A DNA stretch of 64,000 nt from Gigaspora rosea (lineage: Eukaryota; Glomeromycota; Glomeromycetes; Diversisporales; Gigasporaceae): positions 126,081 to 190,080 of the forward strand of contig QKWP01000511.1 of assembly GCA_003550325.1 (NCBI GenBank), read 5' to 3'. Both the position numbers and the translations under genes were made by a program. Below the pieces are notes generated by a model that was given only the letters and a program-made list of their open reading frames with translations, searched no databases and was not told the DNA's origin. This document shows, in pieces, positions 1 through 12,240 of this stretch. Position 1 is the first letter of the stretch. Each line of letters begins with the position of its first letter.

Positions 1-60
1 TGCTTGTTTTTGTGGTTTTTCATAGATCAACAATGTAACCAATATTTGTTTATATAGAGA

Positions 61-430
61 TTTTATATAGTCAGCCAATCATTTTTTGACAATATCTCGC
101 CATCCACTGGGCTGATTTGGATGATCTAACCACTGTTAGATGCGACTCGACGAGCTTTACAACTTTCAATTAGTGGGCATATATCACTAATTTAGTAAAA
201 AAACTTTTAGATAGAAGCACGCATGTCATATTTCACCTATAGTGATTTTCATATGTGATTTTCATCACAGATTTTATATAGTCAGCCAATCATTTTTTGA
301 TGATATCTCACTACTACTGAGCTGATTTGGATGATTTAACCATATTAGGTAAGTCTCAACGAGCTCTACAACTTTCAATTAGTGGACATATATTATTAAC
401 TTAGTAAGAAAAAATTTTTAAATGGAAGTA
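61..430. repeat. Two direct copies of a ~155-bp dispersed repeat
   Basis: Both copies (about 61-217 and 272-430) begin TTTTATATAGTCAGCCAATC. They share the order: a line about a 'GCTGATTTGGATGATYTAACC' type segment, 'CGAGCTYTACAACTTTCAA', and a T-rich end. A third, much more diverged copy can be followed at about 612-765. No coding capacity is visible. The internal text resembles the interiors of the TA-flanked MITEs at 16383 and 54961, so these are probably relics of the same kind of non-autonomous element. Confidence 0.75.
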
Positions 431-891
431 CACTACATTTTGTCTATAGAATCACTAGCTAGATCACTCTCCAGTTGACAGGCAGATTATCAATTAATTG
501 ATAATCCATTTCTGAATAAGAGAAAAATATATAACTATATATAGTAAATCGTGATGCACATGACTATAAGATTTACTATGATCAAAAATGCCATTTCATG
601 TAAACAATAGTTTGTTTACATTAGTTGGCAAATCATTTTATGACAATATTTCTGCATCTACTAAACAGATTTTAATGATATTACTATATTAGAATCAGAA
701 AATGATGCTCTACAAGTTTACTTAGAAATTGTAAATATATTTACTTAGTAGAAAAATGTCTTCACTTTGTCATGAAGAGCATTTGTGGCTTAGCAATTTT
801 ATATAGTAAATTATATAGATCTGCACGCCACAATTTACTATGTATGGCCCACTCATTCAAAAACAGATTATCAATTAAAATAGTAAATAAC

Positions 892-954
892 TTGAAAATA
901 AGCTACCCACTGTTTTTTTTTGTTAAAAATTAGCAAAAAAGGTAGCTTATTTTC
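892..954. repeat. Short hairpin, 14-bp stem
   Basis: GAAAATAAGCTACC (about 893-906) pairs with GGTAGCTTATTTTC (941-954) across a loop of about 34 bases. The same arm sequence ends the larger inverted-repeat element at 30590-31375, so this is probably a remnant end of that family. Confidence 0.6.
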
Positions 955-1029
955 GGCAACATATAGTAAAGATAGTACTAGATCAAATACTAACACTATA
1001 AGTTTATTTCTAGAAGATAATTTTGATGA

Positions 1030-1233
1030 ATGATTAAAAGGCCAGCTAAAAAATATAAACAGATATTATTTGATAATGATAATAATAAAATATGTATTAA
1101 TTTGCCTTTAGAAGAACTTTCTCTTTTTAATATATATTGGTCATTAGATAATGATAAAAATATGATAATTAAAAATGAGAAGCCAGATAATTCTTCTTTC
1201 TTAAGTAATTTTTTAAATAATTTAAATAATTAA
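1030..1233 (+). CDS. Short open reading frame, doubtful gene
   Basis: A 67-codon ATG-initiated frame with an acidic, Asn-rich translation (runs of NDNDN and LNNLNN). It has no recognised domain, no flanking exon with convincing splice sites, and lies in repeat-rich DNA. AT-rich fungal sequence yields such frames by chance. It is listed only because its codon use is somewhat less A/T-homopolymeric than its surroundings. Confidence 0.12.
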   Translation: MIKRPAKKYKQILFDNDNNKICINLPLEELSLFNIYWSLDNDKNMIIKNEKPDNSSFLSNFLNNLNN

Positions 1234-1543
1234 ATAATGCTAGAATCAACTAATCACAAGAAAGTTATAAATTTATTAATTTTGCTCTACTAGAAATTGA
1301 CTCTGAGATCTTTGATCCTTTATTCAATTCTAATAATTTTTTAATTTATTGGATTATCTTATGGATTATAAAATATTAGCAATATTTTAATATTACTAAT
1401 ATCAAAAAATTAATTAAGTTATGCACTCTTTATTTGAACATGTCAATATTGACAAGGCTAATAAGATTTTGAATTCTATATACAAAGTCAAATTTTTCTA
1501 GCTATCATAAATAAATATCAAAAATTTGTTGTATACTTAAAGT

Positions 1544-2229
1544 GTTATCCCTTAAACTATCTGTTTTAGCGGGCAAATTTGCCTGCTAGATTTTTTAATG
1601 AATTTTTAAAATTTGGTTCTAATTTATTTTTATTAAAAATCAAGTTATTTTAAAATTTTTTTTTTAAATAATAACTATGAATACAAATTGTATTTTAATG
1701 ATTATAATTTTCATATTTCTACAGAAAAAATTTAAATTGACTATAAACTAAAAAAATTTGAAATTTTTAAAAATTTTTGATTTTTAGAGATTTTATTTTT
1801 GACCATTGACAAACTTTTTAAAATTTTAAAAATATGTTCCCAATAATTTTGATACAAATTATAGATTAACTTATTATAAACAACTTTTATTATAAAAGTT
1901 TTTATAATTTTATAATTATAATTTTAACTTTAATTAATAGAAAAAAAATTTTGTCTTTTCGGGAACATATAAAAATTTGAATTTTAAAAATTTTTGAAAA
2001 AATTTTATAGTAAAAATAAAAAATTGGCTATATTTGAGCCAAGTTTTATTTTATATTTGAATATATATATAATTAAAATTTTAATAGATATCAATTAACA
2101 ATATGCTAAAGTTTTATTTTAGCTTAGTAATAGGGGGCATATCCTTAATAAAATTTTTAGTAATTTTAAAAAAACATGTAAAAAAAATTCTAGGGCAAAT
2201 TTGCCTGCTAGACAGTTTAAGGGATAAAC
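1544..2229. mobile_element. MITE-like element with ~50-bp inverted ends
   Basis: The left end (about 1544-1600) reads GTTATCCCTTAAACT followed by GCAAATTTGCCTGCTAG. The right end (about 2185-2229) is its reverse complement with a few mismatches. The 0.69-kb interior is AT-rich and non-coding. It contains a second, smaller inverted pair (about 1816-1841 and 1961-1985, arms with ATGTTCCC / GGGAACAT), which suggests one element nested in another. The target-site duplication is not clear. The superfamily is unknown. Confidence 0.65.
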
Positions 2230-2755
2230 TCTATAACCTATTAGATATTAAAAATTATGAAGAGTATAATCAACTAGCATGCAAAAGCTATATATATGTA
2301 GAATATCCCAATTATAAATCAAAATTACAAAGATCAGTATGCAATAAACTACTATTAAAGTTAATAAAAACAAGAAAGTTACTTATTATAACTATTAAAA
2401 CTTTATTTTATTGGAAGTATAAAGCAACAACTTTATAATATATTAGCAAGCAGGTTTTGAGGCGATGTTATAGTATTCAAGAAATAAAAATGTTCTAAAT
2501 AGAATTTTTTAGATATTACAAGAGTAATATTTGGAAAAATTGATTCTAAAAATCCTATCTATTTTTTACAAATAATACACTTGATACCTATATTAGCCTA
2601 GCTATTCAATTTATAGTACTAAAGTAATCTATAGAGTTTTGTGTAATTTACTAAATAAAAAATAATTCAAGCCAAACAATATTTTATTATCTGGCAAACA
2701 CATATGATCATGGTGCAGCAACGCTTTGATATTTTTTGACTGATTTCAGAACAGT

Positions 2756-2916
2756 GTTTTGATTTTTGGACTGATCCGGGATTTACTATCAGTAATTTTG
2801 GCCTTGCCGAATATCCAGATTTTTTGTTTTGATTTTCGGACTGATCCGGAATTAGTTAAATTTTACTATCGAGTAATCTCGTGATGTGTTGGAGGCCTTG
2901 CTGAATATCAAATTTT
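2756..2916. repeat. Diverged tandem duplication, ~70-90 bp unit
   Basis: Two adjacent copies (about 2756-2824 and 2827-2916) start GTTTTGATTTTYGGACTGAT. Both contain the segments TTTACTATC and GGCCTTGC-GAATATC; the second copy has an extra stretch of about 20 bases. No gene is seen in 2440-3580 apart from this repeat. The minus-strand open frame at 2928-3338 is composed of homopolymer-derived Phe/Lys runs and is not supported. Confidence 0.6.
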
Positions 2917-3584
2917 TGAACCAAACTTCAAAATTGTGATACAGTTTTAACGACTATAGGCCAGAACAAAGTACTTAAATTTGTATAGTACTCGAAGAAA
3001 GTAATTATTACGGTTTTTTTCAATTGTAGGCAATTAAAAATAAAGCATGCAATTATTAAATGTTTCCTGCAAGAAATTTCTTTATTTTGATTTTCATATT
3101 TACCAGTATTAACTGGAACAGGTTTTAAATAAAAATTCTTAACCATTATAATTGGATTTAATAAATAAAATTTTTTTAAAAAAAAAAAATTACCAAAAAA
3201 AAAGAAAATTACCTTTGAGCTATTATTTTTAACACTTTGGAGCAGCTTTTTTCGCAATACTGTTTTATTATTATTAATCATACTTGGCTCAGAAATGTCA
3301 TTTTTCTTCATTTTACCAGTCCCAGATAAAAATTGCATTTGTTTTGAGATTACTACTCAAGTTCTTGATTTGTGCATTAAAAAAAAATTGAAGTATACTT
3401 TTATAATATGTATAAAGTAAAAGAAAGTTTGTTTTTTAAAAAAAATAACACCTGAAGAATTTATTTTCGCTCATTTAAAGAAGTAAGAAAAAAATTTTCT
3501 TTTTTATTAGATTATCTTTGTTTTGATTTAAAGTCTATTATAGAGGGGGGATGATTGGGCCATGATCATAAATTGCCGGATAAC

Positions 3585-3734
3585 ACCAATATTGGGCAAA
3601 TTGATGAACATCGTGAATTTGGCTCAAATTAGTTAAATGATTGGTGGACACATGCCGCGAAGCAGCACATGTCTGCCAATTATTTGCCTGTTTAGCCAAA
3701 TTCACGATATTCATCAATTTTTGCCCAATATTGT
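3585..3734. mobile_element. 150-bp palindromic MITE
   Basis: The whole element is an imperfect palindrome. The left arm contains CAATATTGGGCAAA and ATCGTGAATTTGGCT. The right arm contains AGCCAAATTCACGAT and TTGCCCAATATTG. The centre is GC-richer (GCCGCGAAGC). It would fold into a single long hairpin. No coding capacity, and no certain target duplication. Confidence 0.75.
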
Positions 3735-4869
3735 ATACATATTAAATAACATTTTAGGTCCAAATAAACCTAGTAAATATTAAAGCAATAATTATAATAT
3801 ACCAATTGTCAATGAGTTAATTAATTTTTTTTGGTACAGAATTACTAGCAATATATAAATATAAAGTTGGATAAAAGCTATATAGCATTAATATTATTGG
3901 CTAATAGTATTTCTGCTACAAGAAATATTTGCTTATGCAGGTTATGCTATAAAATGTTATTATTGTCCAAAATGTGCAATATGTGATCATAAATCTAAAA
4001 AATTACTATAGAGGTTTTGAAAATATAAATAATATTTTAATCTAGTAGATATTTCATAATATTTTGAAGTAGCAAATTAATGGTTATCTTGTACAAAAAC
4101 AAAATTATAAAAATTATATTAAAAAATAGGAATAAGATAGACAGAACTGTATTGGCTAAAATATTTTAATTCAGTTAATTTATAGTATTCAATTCAATGC
4201 ATTGCCTATTTAATAATTTAGTACAATATTATAATACATTATATGCTTGTGTATTATGTGATTCACCATCAACAATTAATTGTATTGTTACCCAATTTGG
4301 GAGATTAAAAATTTGAGCAGATTTATATAGTTTAAAGATTGTCTCTAGATATGAAAATCATTCATATATTAGAGCAAAGTTTATATCTTATAGTGATAAA
4401 TCAATAAATTTATATACTGAACAGATATAAAGCGTTTTTTAATTTATGTTCAATGGTATTGTCCATAGGCAACAAGAAAAATTTCTTATTATTAAATACT
4501 AAATGATATGGTGCGGGACACCTAAAGGCAACCCTAAATTTGAATATTTTCAAAATGTTATCGAACGTTATACAGATGTGTTACAAAAAAAAGGGGCTGC
4601 TATTTTGTAGCCAAACCTGTTTGTTACAAAATAGCGGCTCATTTTTAAAAATACAATTACCCGTTATCAAGATAAATCCGGTTAAAAAAGGTGCATTTTC
4701 ATATGACCGACGGAAAATGGGACAGATAACGTGACCGAAATTATCCAATCAAATTGTATTTTACATTTGATTGTCTAATAATTGGTCACGTGCTTTATTA
4801 AAATTAATTAAATTGGTGCACACTATCGATACTATGCAGCAGAACACTTTTATGATTATGCCTTAACAA

Positions 4870-4980
4870 TAAGAGAAGAGTGAGCGAGACGAAAAGCGAG
4901 ATGAAACAAAAGGTGAGATGAAACGAAAGGCGAGACGAAACAAAAGGCGAGACGAAACGAAAAGGAGAGACGAAACTAGA
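4870..4980 (+). repeat. Purine-rich minisatellite upstream of the transposase
   Basis: About six imperfect copies of a ~17-bp unit of the type GCGAGACGAAACRAAAG lie between the left inverted repeat and the transposase start. The array is almost pure purine on the plus strand. It may belong to the promoter or leader of the element, or be a simple-sequence expansion; the sequence does not decide. Confidence 0.7.
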
Positions 4981-5057
4981 CAATTTGGGAATTATTTGAA
5001 TTTAAAAAAAAAAATAAAACAAAATAAAATAAAAAACTGCTTTAAAAAAAACGGACC

Positions 5058-7259
5058 ATGGTTAAGAGAAAAATATGTGCAAAGCTTCGTGAATTTAATA
5101 ATGTAAGAAAGAAAGTGGACAAAGAAAGATCAGAGACGGCGGATACATTAAAAGAGAAGGATAATTTTGAACAGAATTCGGAGAAATACAGTAGTTTTAG
5201 TCAGGAGGAATGCAGTAGTCAGGAGGCATGCAGTAATCAGGAAGAATTTAGTGATCAGGAGTATGAAGGTGTAGATGAAGAAGAAAGAACACGAATACGT
5301 TTACTTGCAGTACCTCTCGTATGGAAAAAAAGATCTAAAATAAGGACAGTAAGGGGGTTTTCCAAATCAACCTATTATCGCAAATTTGGTGCCTCAGGTA
5401 CACTTACCAATGCAGCCAAAGGAACTTCCAAAATTACCTGTTTTTTTGAACCTTCGACATCGACATCGACATCACCAATATATTCGACTGCGTTCCTGGA
5501 ACATTCAATTTTGGACTATAATGAGAATGAAAGTGATGATAATGATAGTGGTGGAGGTGATGATATTAGTGAGAATGCACGTTTTGAGCTTGGTGATGTA
5601 ATTGCACAGCTTCAGGATGAGCTTTTAAAAAATGAAAGAACTTTCACTGCTCTAGAATATAATGAACGATGGGTTGTTTATGAATATTTTATACGGCTAT
5701 ATGATGGTCATGGGAAAGTGGAAGCAAGTGAAGCCGCAGCGAGCATAGTTTACATCAACCCGAACCCATATAAATGTAAAAGAGTCCGTTTTCTTGGCAA
5801 TTTTTATTTGCGTAATGAATCATTTCCGCTATCCTATCGTGGCCGGCATCAAAAATGTAAACGGTTAGTTGATGATGAAGATGTGGTACTAAAATGTATA
5901 CAGTGGATACAAGAAGAATCTGGGGTAAATGGCATTAGTCCATCTCAATTTAGACAATACGTCAATTCTGTTATTTTACCCGAGCATACGGGAGGGATAA
6001 AAAAGTCAATTAGTCTAAGAACCGCTAAAAGATGGTTAAATGTTTTAGGTTGTCGGTTTAAAAAATACCGAAAGGGTATGTACTTTGATGGACATGAACG
6101 AAGGGACGTTGTCGAATATCGGAAGAGATTTTTAGAAGAGATGAATATTTTAGAACGACAGATGGCAACTTATGAGGGAATAAACATGGAACGGGTTCCA
6201 CCTGTACTTAAAGTAGGTGAGCAAGAGTTGATCCTTGTCACTTACGATGAGTGTATCTTTTATTCATACGATGGAAAAAGAGGAATTTGGGTATATGATG
6301 GGATGATGCCATTACGTAAGAAAGGGAATGGAAAATCAATTATGGTAAGTGAATTTGTTTCAGAGGCATGTGGTAGATTATAACTAAATGAAGAAGAAAG
6401 GGAAAATCATCGTGATATTCCTGCAGAAGCATGCTGTTATCTTACGCCCGGTAAAAATGATGAAAATTACTGGACGATTGAACATTTATTAAAACAAATC
6501 AAAGAAAAGGCCATCCCAATTTTTGAAGCAAAGTTCTCTGGTGCAACGGCTGTCTCACCTTTGATAACAGTACGAATCATATGGCATTTGCAGATGATGC
6601 CCTTATAGCACAAAGAATGAACAAAGGACCCAGAGAAAAGCAAAGTATAATGCGGCCAACAACTTTTATTGATGCTAATGGTCGAAAGAGGAAGCAAACA
6701 ATGGTATTTGAAGAGAATTACTTTGATCCCGATTTGAGAGGAAAGCCAAAAGGAATAAAAAAGGTGTTAGGAGAAAGAAGACTTTTTAAAAAGGGATTAA
6801 ATTTGGATTGCTTGGCGTGTAAAAAAAAGAATGATTCAGGTAGAACAGATTGTTGCTTGAGGAAGATTATGGCCTCTCAACCAGATTTTGTTGCCCAAAA
6901 GTCCGCCGTTGTGGAATTAATCGAAGATGCCGGCTATATCTGCATTTTTTATCCAAAGTTCCACTGTGAACTTAATTTTATCGAAATGTATTGGGGGCGG
7001 CTAAGAGATATGCAAGAGATTACTGCGATTACACATGGACCAGCTTGCAAGAAACTGTTCAACGAGCACTTGATTCAGTAGACATCGTTACATTAGAAGG
7101 TTTGCTCGCAAATCGTGGAGATATATGGAGTTGTATCGTGAGGGATTGACAGGAAAATTGGCGGAATATGCATGTAAAAAATTTAAATCGCACAGAAGAG
7201 TTCCTCAAAACAAATTGGCTTCATTTATTCAAGAAATTAGAGAAATGGGCCCTGTTTAA
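5058..7259 (+). pseudogene. DDE transposase (Tc1/mariner-IS630-like), broken by one stop and about three frameshifts
   Basis: The first open block (5058-6383, 441 residues) has an acidic Ser/Gln/Glu-rich N-terminus and a helix-turn-helix-like stretch (SLRTAKRWLNVLG). Next come the fungal-family motif KGMYFDGHERRDVVEYR and the first catalytic Asp in VTYDECIF (D397). A TAA at 6381-6383 interrupts the frame, but coding continues in the same frame to about 6559. It then shifts into the frame with FDNSTNH (second Asp, codon 6563). The third acidic residue is the Glu in ELNFIEMYWG (codon 6983). A Cys-rich insert (CLACKK...CC, about 6820-6850) sits between the second and third, making the spacing about 140 residues. 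A further shift in the G-run at 6992-6996 and one near 7090 are needed to reach the conserved C-terminal part (RRFARKSW, YREGLTGK) ending at 7259. Family assignment rests on these motifs; the element cannot now make its own transposase. Confidence 0.85.
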
Positions 7260-7749
7260 TAAATAAATAAAAATTTAATGGCGATTAGATAAATAAATAA
7301 AATTTAATTGCAATTAAAAAAATGAAGTAAATTTAATGCGCGATTAAAAAAAAAATCAATTAAATAAATAAATCGATCATGATAAAATGATGCGTAATTA
7401 ATAATAAATCGATCGTGATAATAAATTGATGCATAATTAAATAAATAAATTTGATGCGTGATTAAAAAATATTTTAAATTAAATAAAATAAATTATTAAA
7501 ATAACTAATGTTTGTGTGTAATTAAATAAAATAAATTAAAATAAATAGTGTGTAATTTATGTTGTGTGTAATTTTAAAATTAATTATTTTAAAAAAATCT
7601 GAAAATTTTAAATAATCGATGACGAGTCATGTGATTAACGTTTGCTCGGGTTCGGCAAAAATACGATTTTTGGGCGATTTGAGATTTTTTTAAAAATTAA
7701 GCCAAAATGGGACAAGTCACATGACTTCCATCTTTAGGTGTCCCGCACT

Positions 7750-8840
7750 ATATAATATAGAAATTTGGTATACTCCCAATACAAAGAATATTAGAATAAT
7801 TTATTCTGACTATATATAAATTTCTATATAGTAGTAGTAATTCTAACACATAAATGATTTAATATATAATTAGATCAATAGTTTATATTTTATATATCAG
7901 ATATTGTAAAACTGATTATATAATGATTAATATATAATAAAAAAGAGTTTATTTTATAGTAACCTATTGCCATAGTAATATCATAATTGACCAATTGAGT
8001 TTGGTCATGTAACTACCAATTTGATTACAAAAAAAAAGTTCTCAAATTACAATATTTTATATTATTATTATTAATTTATATAATAAATTTATTAAATTTG
8101 TATTTATTATAATAAAAAAAAAGTACAACTGTCTTATTTGTATAATGAACCACAAATTTTATATACTCTAACCTACTCCAAAAACAACCAAAACAACATC
8201 ATTTATGATATCATATTCAAGTCAGCAAACAATAAAATTATACCTAAAACTAATAAATAAATCAGAATCAATAATAAAAGACAAATTTAAAGTGCACAAA
8301 ACCTGCAATACCAACTCCAATAACAACTTTAACTAATAATTCAAAAAGAATCACCAATAATCTAAACTCAAATGATAACTTCATCAATAACTCCAATGTC
8401 AATTCCAGCGATAGCTCTAATAACAGCTTGAGCAATGACTTCAATAATTAAAAAAAAAGAAAATAAAAAAATTAATAAATATTAAAAAAACTTCTGAACC
8501 CTAGCAACAAATAATATAAAAAATCTATCTAAACTATAAATAAATTTACTACTAAACTAATAAAAGAATCCAAAACTACAAAAAAACATATTAATATAAA
8601 AAAAAACAAACAAACTAACAAACTATTTACCAAGAATTCTAAAAAACTATAATAATAATACAACACCAATAATAATATGATACAAACAAATCTACATAAA
8701 AGAATACTATACAAAATCTGTGAAAAAAAGCATAATAATAAAAATAAAAAAATATTACAAAAAATTTTTGTCAACGCAACTCTTTCTGACGATCCCTCAT
8801 ACCAAAAATTTCAAGAACACTAACCTACGAAAACTTTCTA
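7750..8840. other. Gene-free AT-rich stretch with Asn/Ser-codon-like microsatellite
   Basis: No gene is seen. About 8300-8450 is rich in AAT/AAC/TCC triplets, which translate as Asn/Ser runs in shifting frames. Similar low-complexity patches occur at 9965-10200 and 10440-10510. The minus-strand frame at 8529-8774 is Phe/Leu-rich and a by-product of composition. Confidence 0.6.
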
Positions 8841-8861
8841 TTTAGCACATAAAATAGTAAA

Positions 8862-9961
8862 TTGGCTCTATCAAACAAAGCCTGCAGTGAGCGGCACTTG
8901 TCGTTTAGAGGTAAAGTTCATAGACTACCTGCCAACAAGCTTAGAGTTTATCACTCACCGTTAGTGGGCCTCTGTCTGACACTACCAAGCAAAGAAGTAG
9001 TGGGCAACGACCTAGAGTTTAGTTTTGAGATGTGTTATTATGCTAAGCGTAACTCTTACCAACTCCCTAATATTTGGTACCTTTTGGGCTTCTTTCCGTC
9101 ACTTTTTGGAACTTTTCAAAATTTCAACAAAAAGTAGGAAATTTAGCTTACCTCCTCTAAAAGATCGGCAATATTTACTCTGCTCAGATTGGGATGACGC
9201 CTACCAAATTGGGTTAAGTCAGGAGCGCGTTTCAGATTGGCTAAAACAAACAATGAATGATAAGGACACTGGACATGCAGGAGCTGAACCGAAAAGAAAT
9301 TTCTTCTGACGCATCCCTTTGAAACGGCGTATTTCGGTTATCTTTCTATCGTTTCTTTACTTTTGTAAATATAGTACTTGGGTAAAGCTATATGCTTTAT
9401 ACAGTCTATATAATTTTTAAAATTAGTTCTTATGAACGATGTCAATTTTATTTTCTTTTCTTTGTCTTTTTTGTCTATGTTTCTTTTTGTTTTGTTTACT
9501 TTGTTCATTTTGGATGTCGTGTAGGTTTTGTAGTAATACCCCCTTTATATCTCCTTTTGTTTTCTTAAAAACTATTGTTCGTATGGATTAGGAGGAAATA
9601 TTCCTTGTTCTAGAGGCTAGGTAAGGAAGATTAAAGGAAGTTAGTAATGTTGACAAGCCTTCTTGAAATCTTAAAGGAAAAGAGAAGATAGGAAGGTAAT
9701 TTCTAGCTTGTCGTAAAAAGGGGAAGACCTTTGACCTTTTTATTTTGGCTAGATAAGCTATCTGTTCTAATACCATATGGTATCGGAACAGTGCGGTAGG
9801 TCGCATTTAGGTATCTGGGTATTTAGGTACCGACTGGATGGCCAGATAATGCTAAACTTAGATATTAGGAAGTGCTATGTAGGTACAATTGTAGGTACAA
9901 TAGTAAATACAAGTATCTTAATAAAGTATTAGCGTGGCTGCTTAAGGTTAAAAAAAAAAAA
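8862..9961 (+). mobile_element. Possible truncated non-LTR retroelement ending in poly-A
   Basis: This block is less AT-rich than its flanks and ends in AATAAAG (about 9919) followed some 25 bases later by an A-run (about 9950-9961). It contains short open frames (8862-9137, 9025-9309) with no recognisable domain. Its first 75 bases recur in opposite orientation at 14757-14830, so at least part of it is dispersed. A retroposed origin is inferred from the tail; no reverse transcriptase is visible and no target duplication was found. Confidence 0.3.
8889..8965 (+). repeat. Dispersed repeat, inverted copy at 14757-14830
   Basis: Both copies share GTTTAGAGGTAAAGTTCAT followed by AGACTACCTGC, and then AGAGTTTATCACTCAC. 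They are about 90% alike. They show that the blocks around 8.9 kb and 14.8 kb belong to one repeat family. Confidence 0.85.
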
Positions 9962-10827
9962 TATTACTTATCAAAAAATTCCAAGAAACTATAATAGCAA
10001 TACAATACCAATAACAACATAATACTAATGAATCTGCTTCTGATAAATAAAAGAATCCAAAACTCAAAAAAAAGCATATTAAAAAAAAAATCAAAATTTA
10101 AAAGAATCCCAAGAAGCTAATACAGCAATACAATAGTAATAAAGATATGATATCATAACAGTACCAATAATAACACCAAGTTGTAGTACTAATGATGACA
10201 CTAGTGATACCACCAAAATTGAGTTTGAAAAAGGCCTATTTCATCTTCATTAGAAAAAATTAAAATTTTTATAAGGAAAAACAAATAAAATTTATATAGA
10301 TATGTTCCTTATAATTTCATTTATTCAATAAAAGTATCAAATAATTTTGTCTTTCAAGTAAAATAGGTCAAAAACAAATTCGTCTTCAAATTTTAATTTC
10401 AGGTTTTAGAACCCGAAATAATTTCGTCCTTATGTATAAATAACACCAACAATAACACCAATGATATTAACAATAGTACCAATAATAATACCAACAATGA
10501 AACCAAATCTGAAAAATAAAAAAATTAGTAAATGGAAACAAAAAAAATCAAATTAAATAAAAAATTCTTATTATACTTAGAAAAAACTTGTCAGTTATAT
10601 ATGATTGCCAATTACAAATATAATTGGCTTATTATATAGAAGTTACTATTCAATAGGTTGCTACTTTATTTTTTTTATAAAAAATATATATAATATATGA
10701 AATTTATATTTTGGTGCACTATGCACTATGGTGCCTCTTTGTCCAGTATTACACCTGATCCACCCTTTTGTCTAGTATTACACCTAATCATGTAGATCGT
10801 AAAACCCTATACTGTATATTTATTAGT

Positions 10828-11112
10828 TATGTGTTTGATTATTTACATTCATTTAATTTATCCCGTTGTACATTAAATGAGTATACAACATACTTTACTT
10901 TTGTTACTGAAGATTATGACCAACTGTAACTTCCTTCAACCATTAAAGACAAGAACACCTATACTATATGTCAAGGGTTTGCTAATATTCGATTATATGT
11001 TCAATTATTTACATGCATTTAAATTACTTTGTTGTATATTAAATGCTGACACTATACCTTAGTTTTGTTACTTACAAATCATGATAACTGTAACTTTCTT
11101 TGACCATCCTGG
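10828..11112. repeat. Diverged tandem duplication, ~165-bp unit
   Basis: The copies (about 10828-10947 and 10993-11112) share in the same order TTATNTGTTYRATTATTTACAT, GTTGTAYATTAAATG, TTTTGTTACT and AACTGTAACTTYCTT. A 61-codon open frame crosses the junction but has no recognised features. Nothing gene-like is seen from 11112 to 11660. Confidence 0.7.
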
Positions 11113-11660
11113 CTCATATCTCAAGCTATTACCTTTATACTAGTATCTATAGCACTATACATACATACTCTTGCAAAGTTTATTAACCTAGTACCCTTTC
11201 GAATTTTCTTTTAGTTTTTTTCCCTAGTTGCATTTCTTATCTCTAATTATTTTTTTTATCTTAGTTGCATTCTTGCTTCCAATCTGAAGATTCAAAAGCG
11301 TTAGTTAGCCAGGCTTTATGCACTAATATTCTCCTTTCTTTGAGTACATGCTTCTAAAATACATGTTTTTTTCTTTGGTGCAACTCTAGTGATCCAATTG
11401 GTAGGGCCCACCATAAGCCCTTTAGTTATATTTCTGCTTCTAATCAGCTTTTAATTAGTTTGCTTCTAGCTAGTTTCTATCTAATTTCTGTTCAAGTACT
11501 ATCAAAATTAACTACTTCACTACTTGGTTCTTTCCAAGCTTGGTTTTGTTATTATATATTGTACTTTTAAGATTTGTGTACTATGGTTTTATTGTCCAAA
11601 GCATAGTGGAGGACAATCTATAGTATAGTGATATACCAGAATACATATATACCTATATTA

Positions 11661-11780
11661 CACAAAGACCCAGTGCATTGTTTTTGCAAAAATAATTTTT
11701 GGTTATATACTACTAATATTTTATAACATTATACTTGTATTTTTTATGTATAACATGAATGCCAAAGAAATTCAATACAA
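11661..11780. repeat. Repeat shared with the retroposed block at 12338-12611
   Basis: Bases 11661-11734 are identical to 12338-12411. Bases about 11735-11778 match 12568-12611. The second locus has an extra 156 bases between the two parts. Confidence 0.85.
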
Positions 11781-12240
11781 GTTGGTGTAACCAACTGTGA
11801 TCTGGATAACTCAGTTCCAAGTTATCATAATACAGATATAAATTTTCTAAAAAATGTTTCTAGTAGAATTCAAACTCTAACCTTTTGTTATATCTGCTTG
11901 CAGTAACAACAATTCAATTATACTATGTCACTATATCTAATATTTTTTGATATATTTTTCCTAACTTGACTATGGATATTCTCTATAAAGAATTCATTAA
12001 AACTAGTTAAATGATCTTTTATTATATTTAAAAAAAATATTTTTTGTTATTCTAATAGAATGGATTAGACAAAAATACAAAAAAATCTAATTATAATTCT
12101 TTTACTTCTAATGCAAAGTAAAGGTCCAAATACAAAAGATTGACTCTATATATTTATTAAATAGTATAGATTTTGAGTATCAATTGAGTTAAATTATTAA
12201 GTTAATTATTATTTGATACTTGACATCTTTGCATGCTTTC

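Larger units (their letters stand above)
4511..7748 (+). mobile_element. Decayed DNA transposon, Tc1/mariner-IS630-like
   Basis: A 3.24-kb element bounded by perfect 17-bp inverted repeats, GTGCGGGACACCTAAAG at 4511-4527 and its complement at 7732-7748. It encloses one disrupted transposase gene on the plus strand. Subterminal features on the left are two hairpins (about 4595-4645, arms with CTATTTTGTA; about 4730-4792, arms with CGTGACC and CCAATCAAAT) and a purine-rich tandem array (about 4870-4980). The words AAAATGGGACA and CATGAC/CGTGAC recur near both ends. Flanks read TATG on the left and TATA on the right, so the target duplication is unclear. Confidence 0.85.

Noticed and set aside
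2928..3338. 136-codon minus-strand open frame
   Set aside because: Long Phe/Lys runs come from A/T homopolymers; no domain, and no supporting splice or start context.
8529..8774. 81-codon minus-strand frame rich in Phe, Leu and Ile, resembling a membrane protein
   Set aside because: It is the complement of an AT microsatellite region; hydrophobicity is a composition effect.
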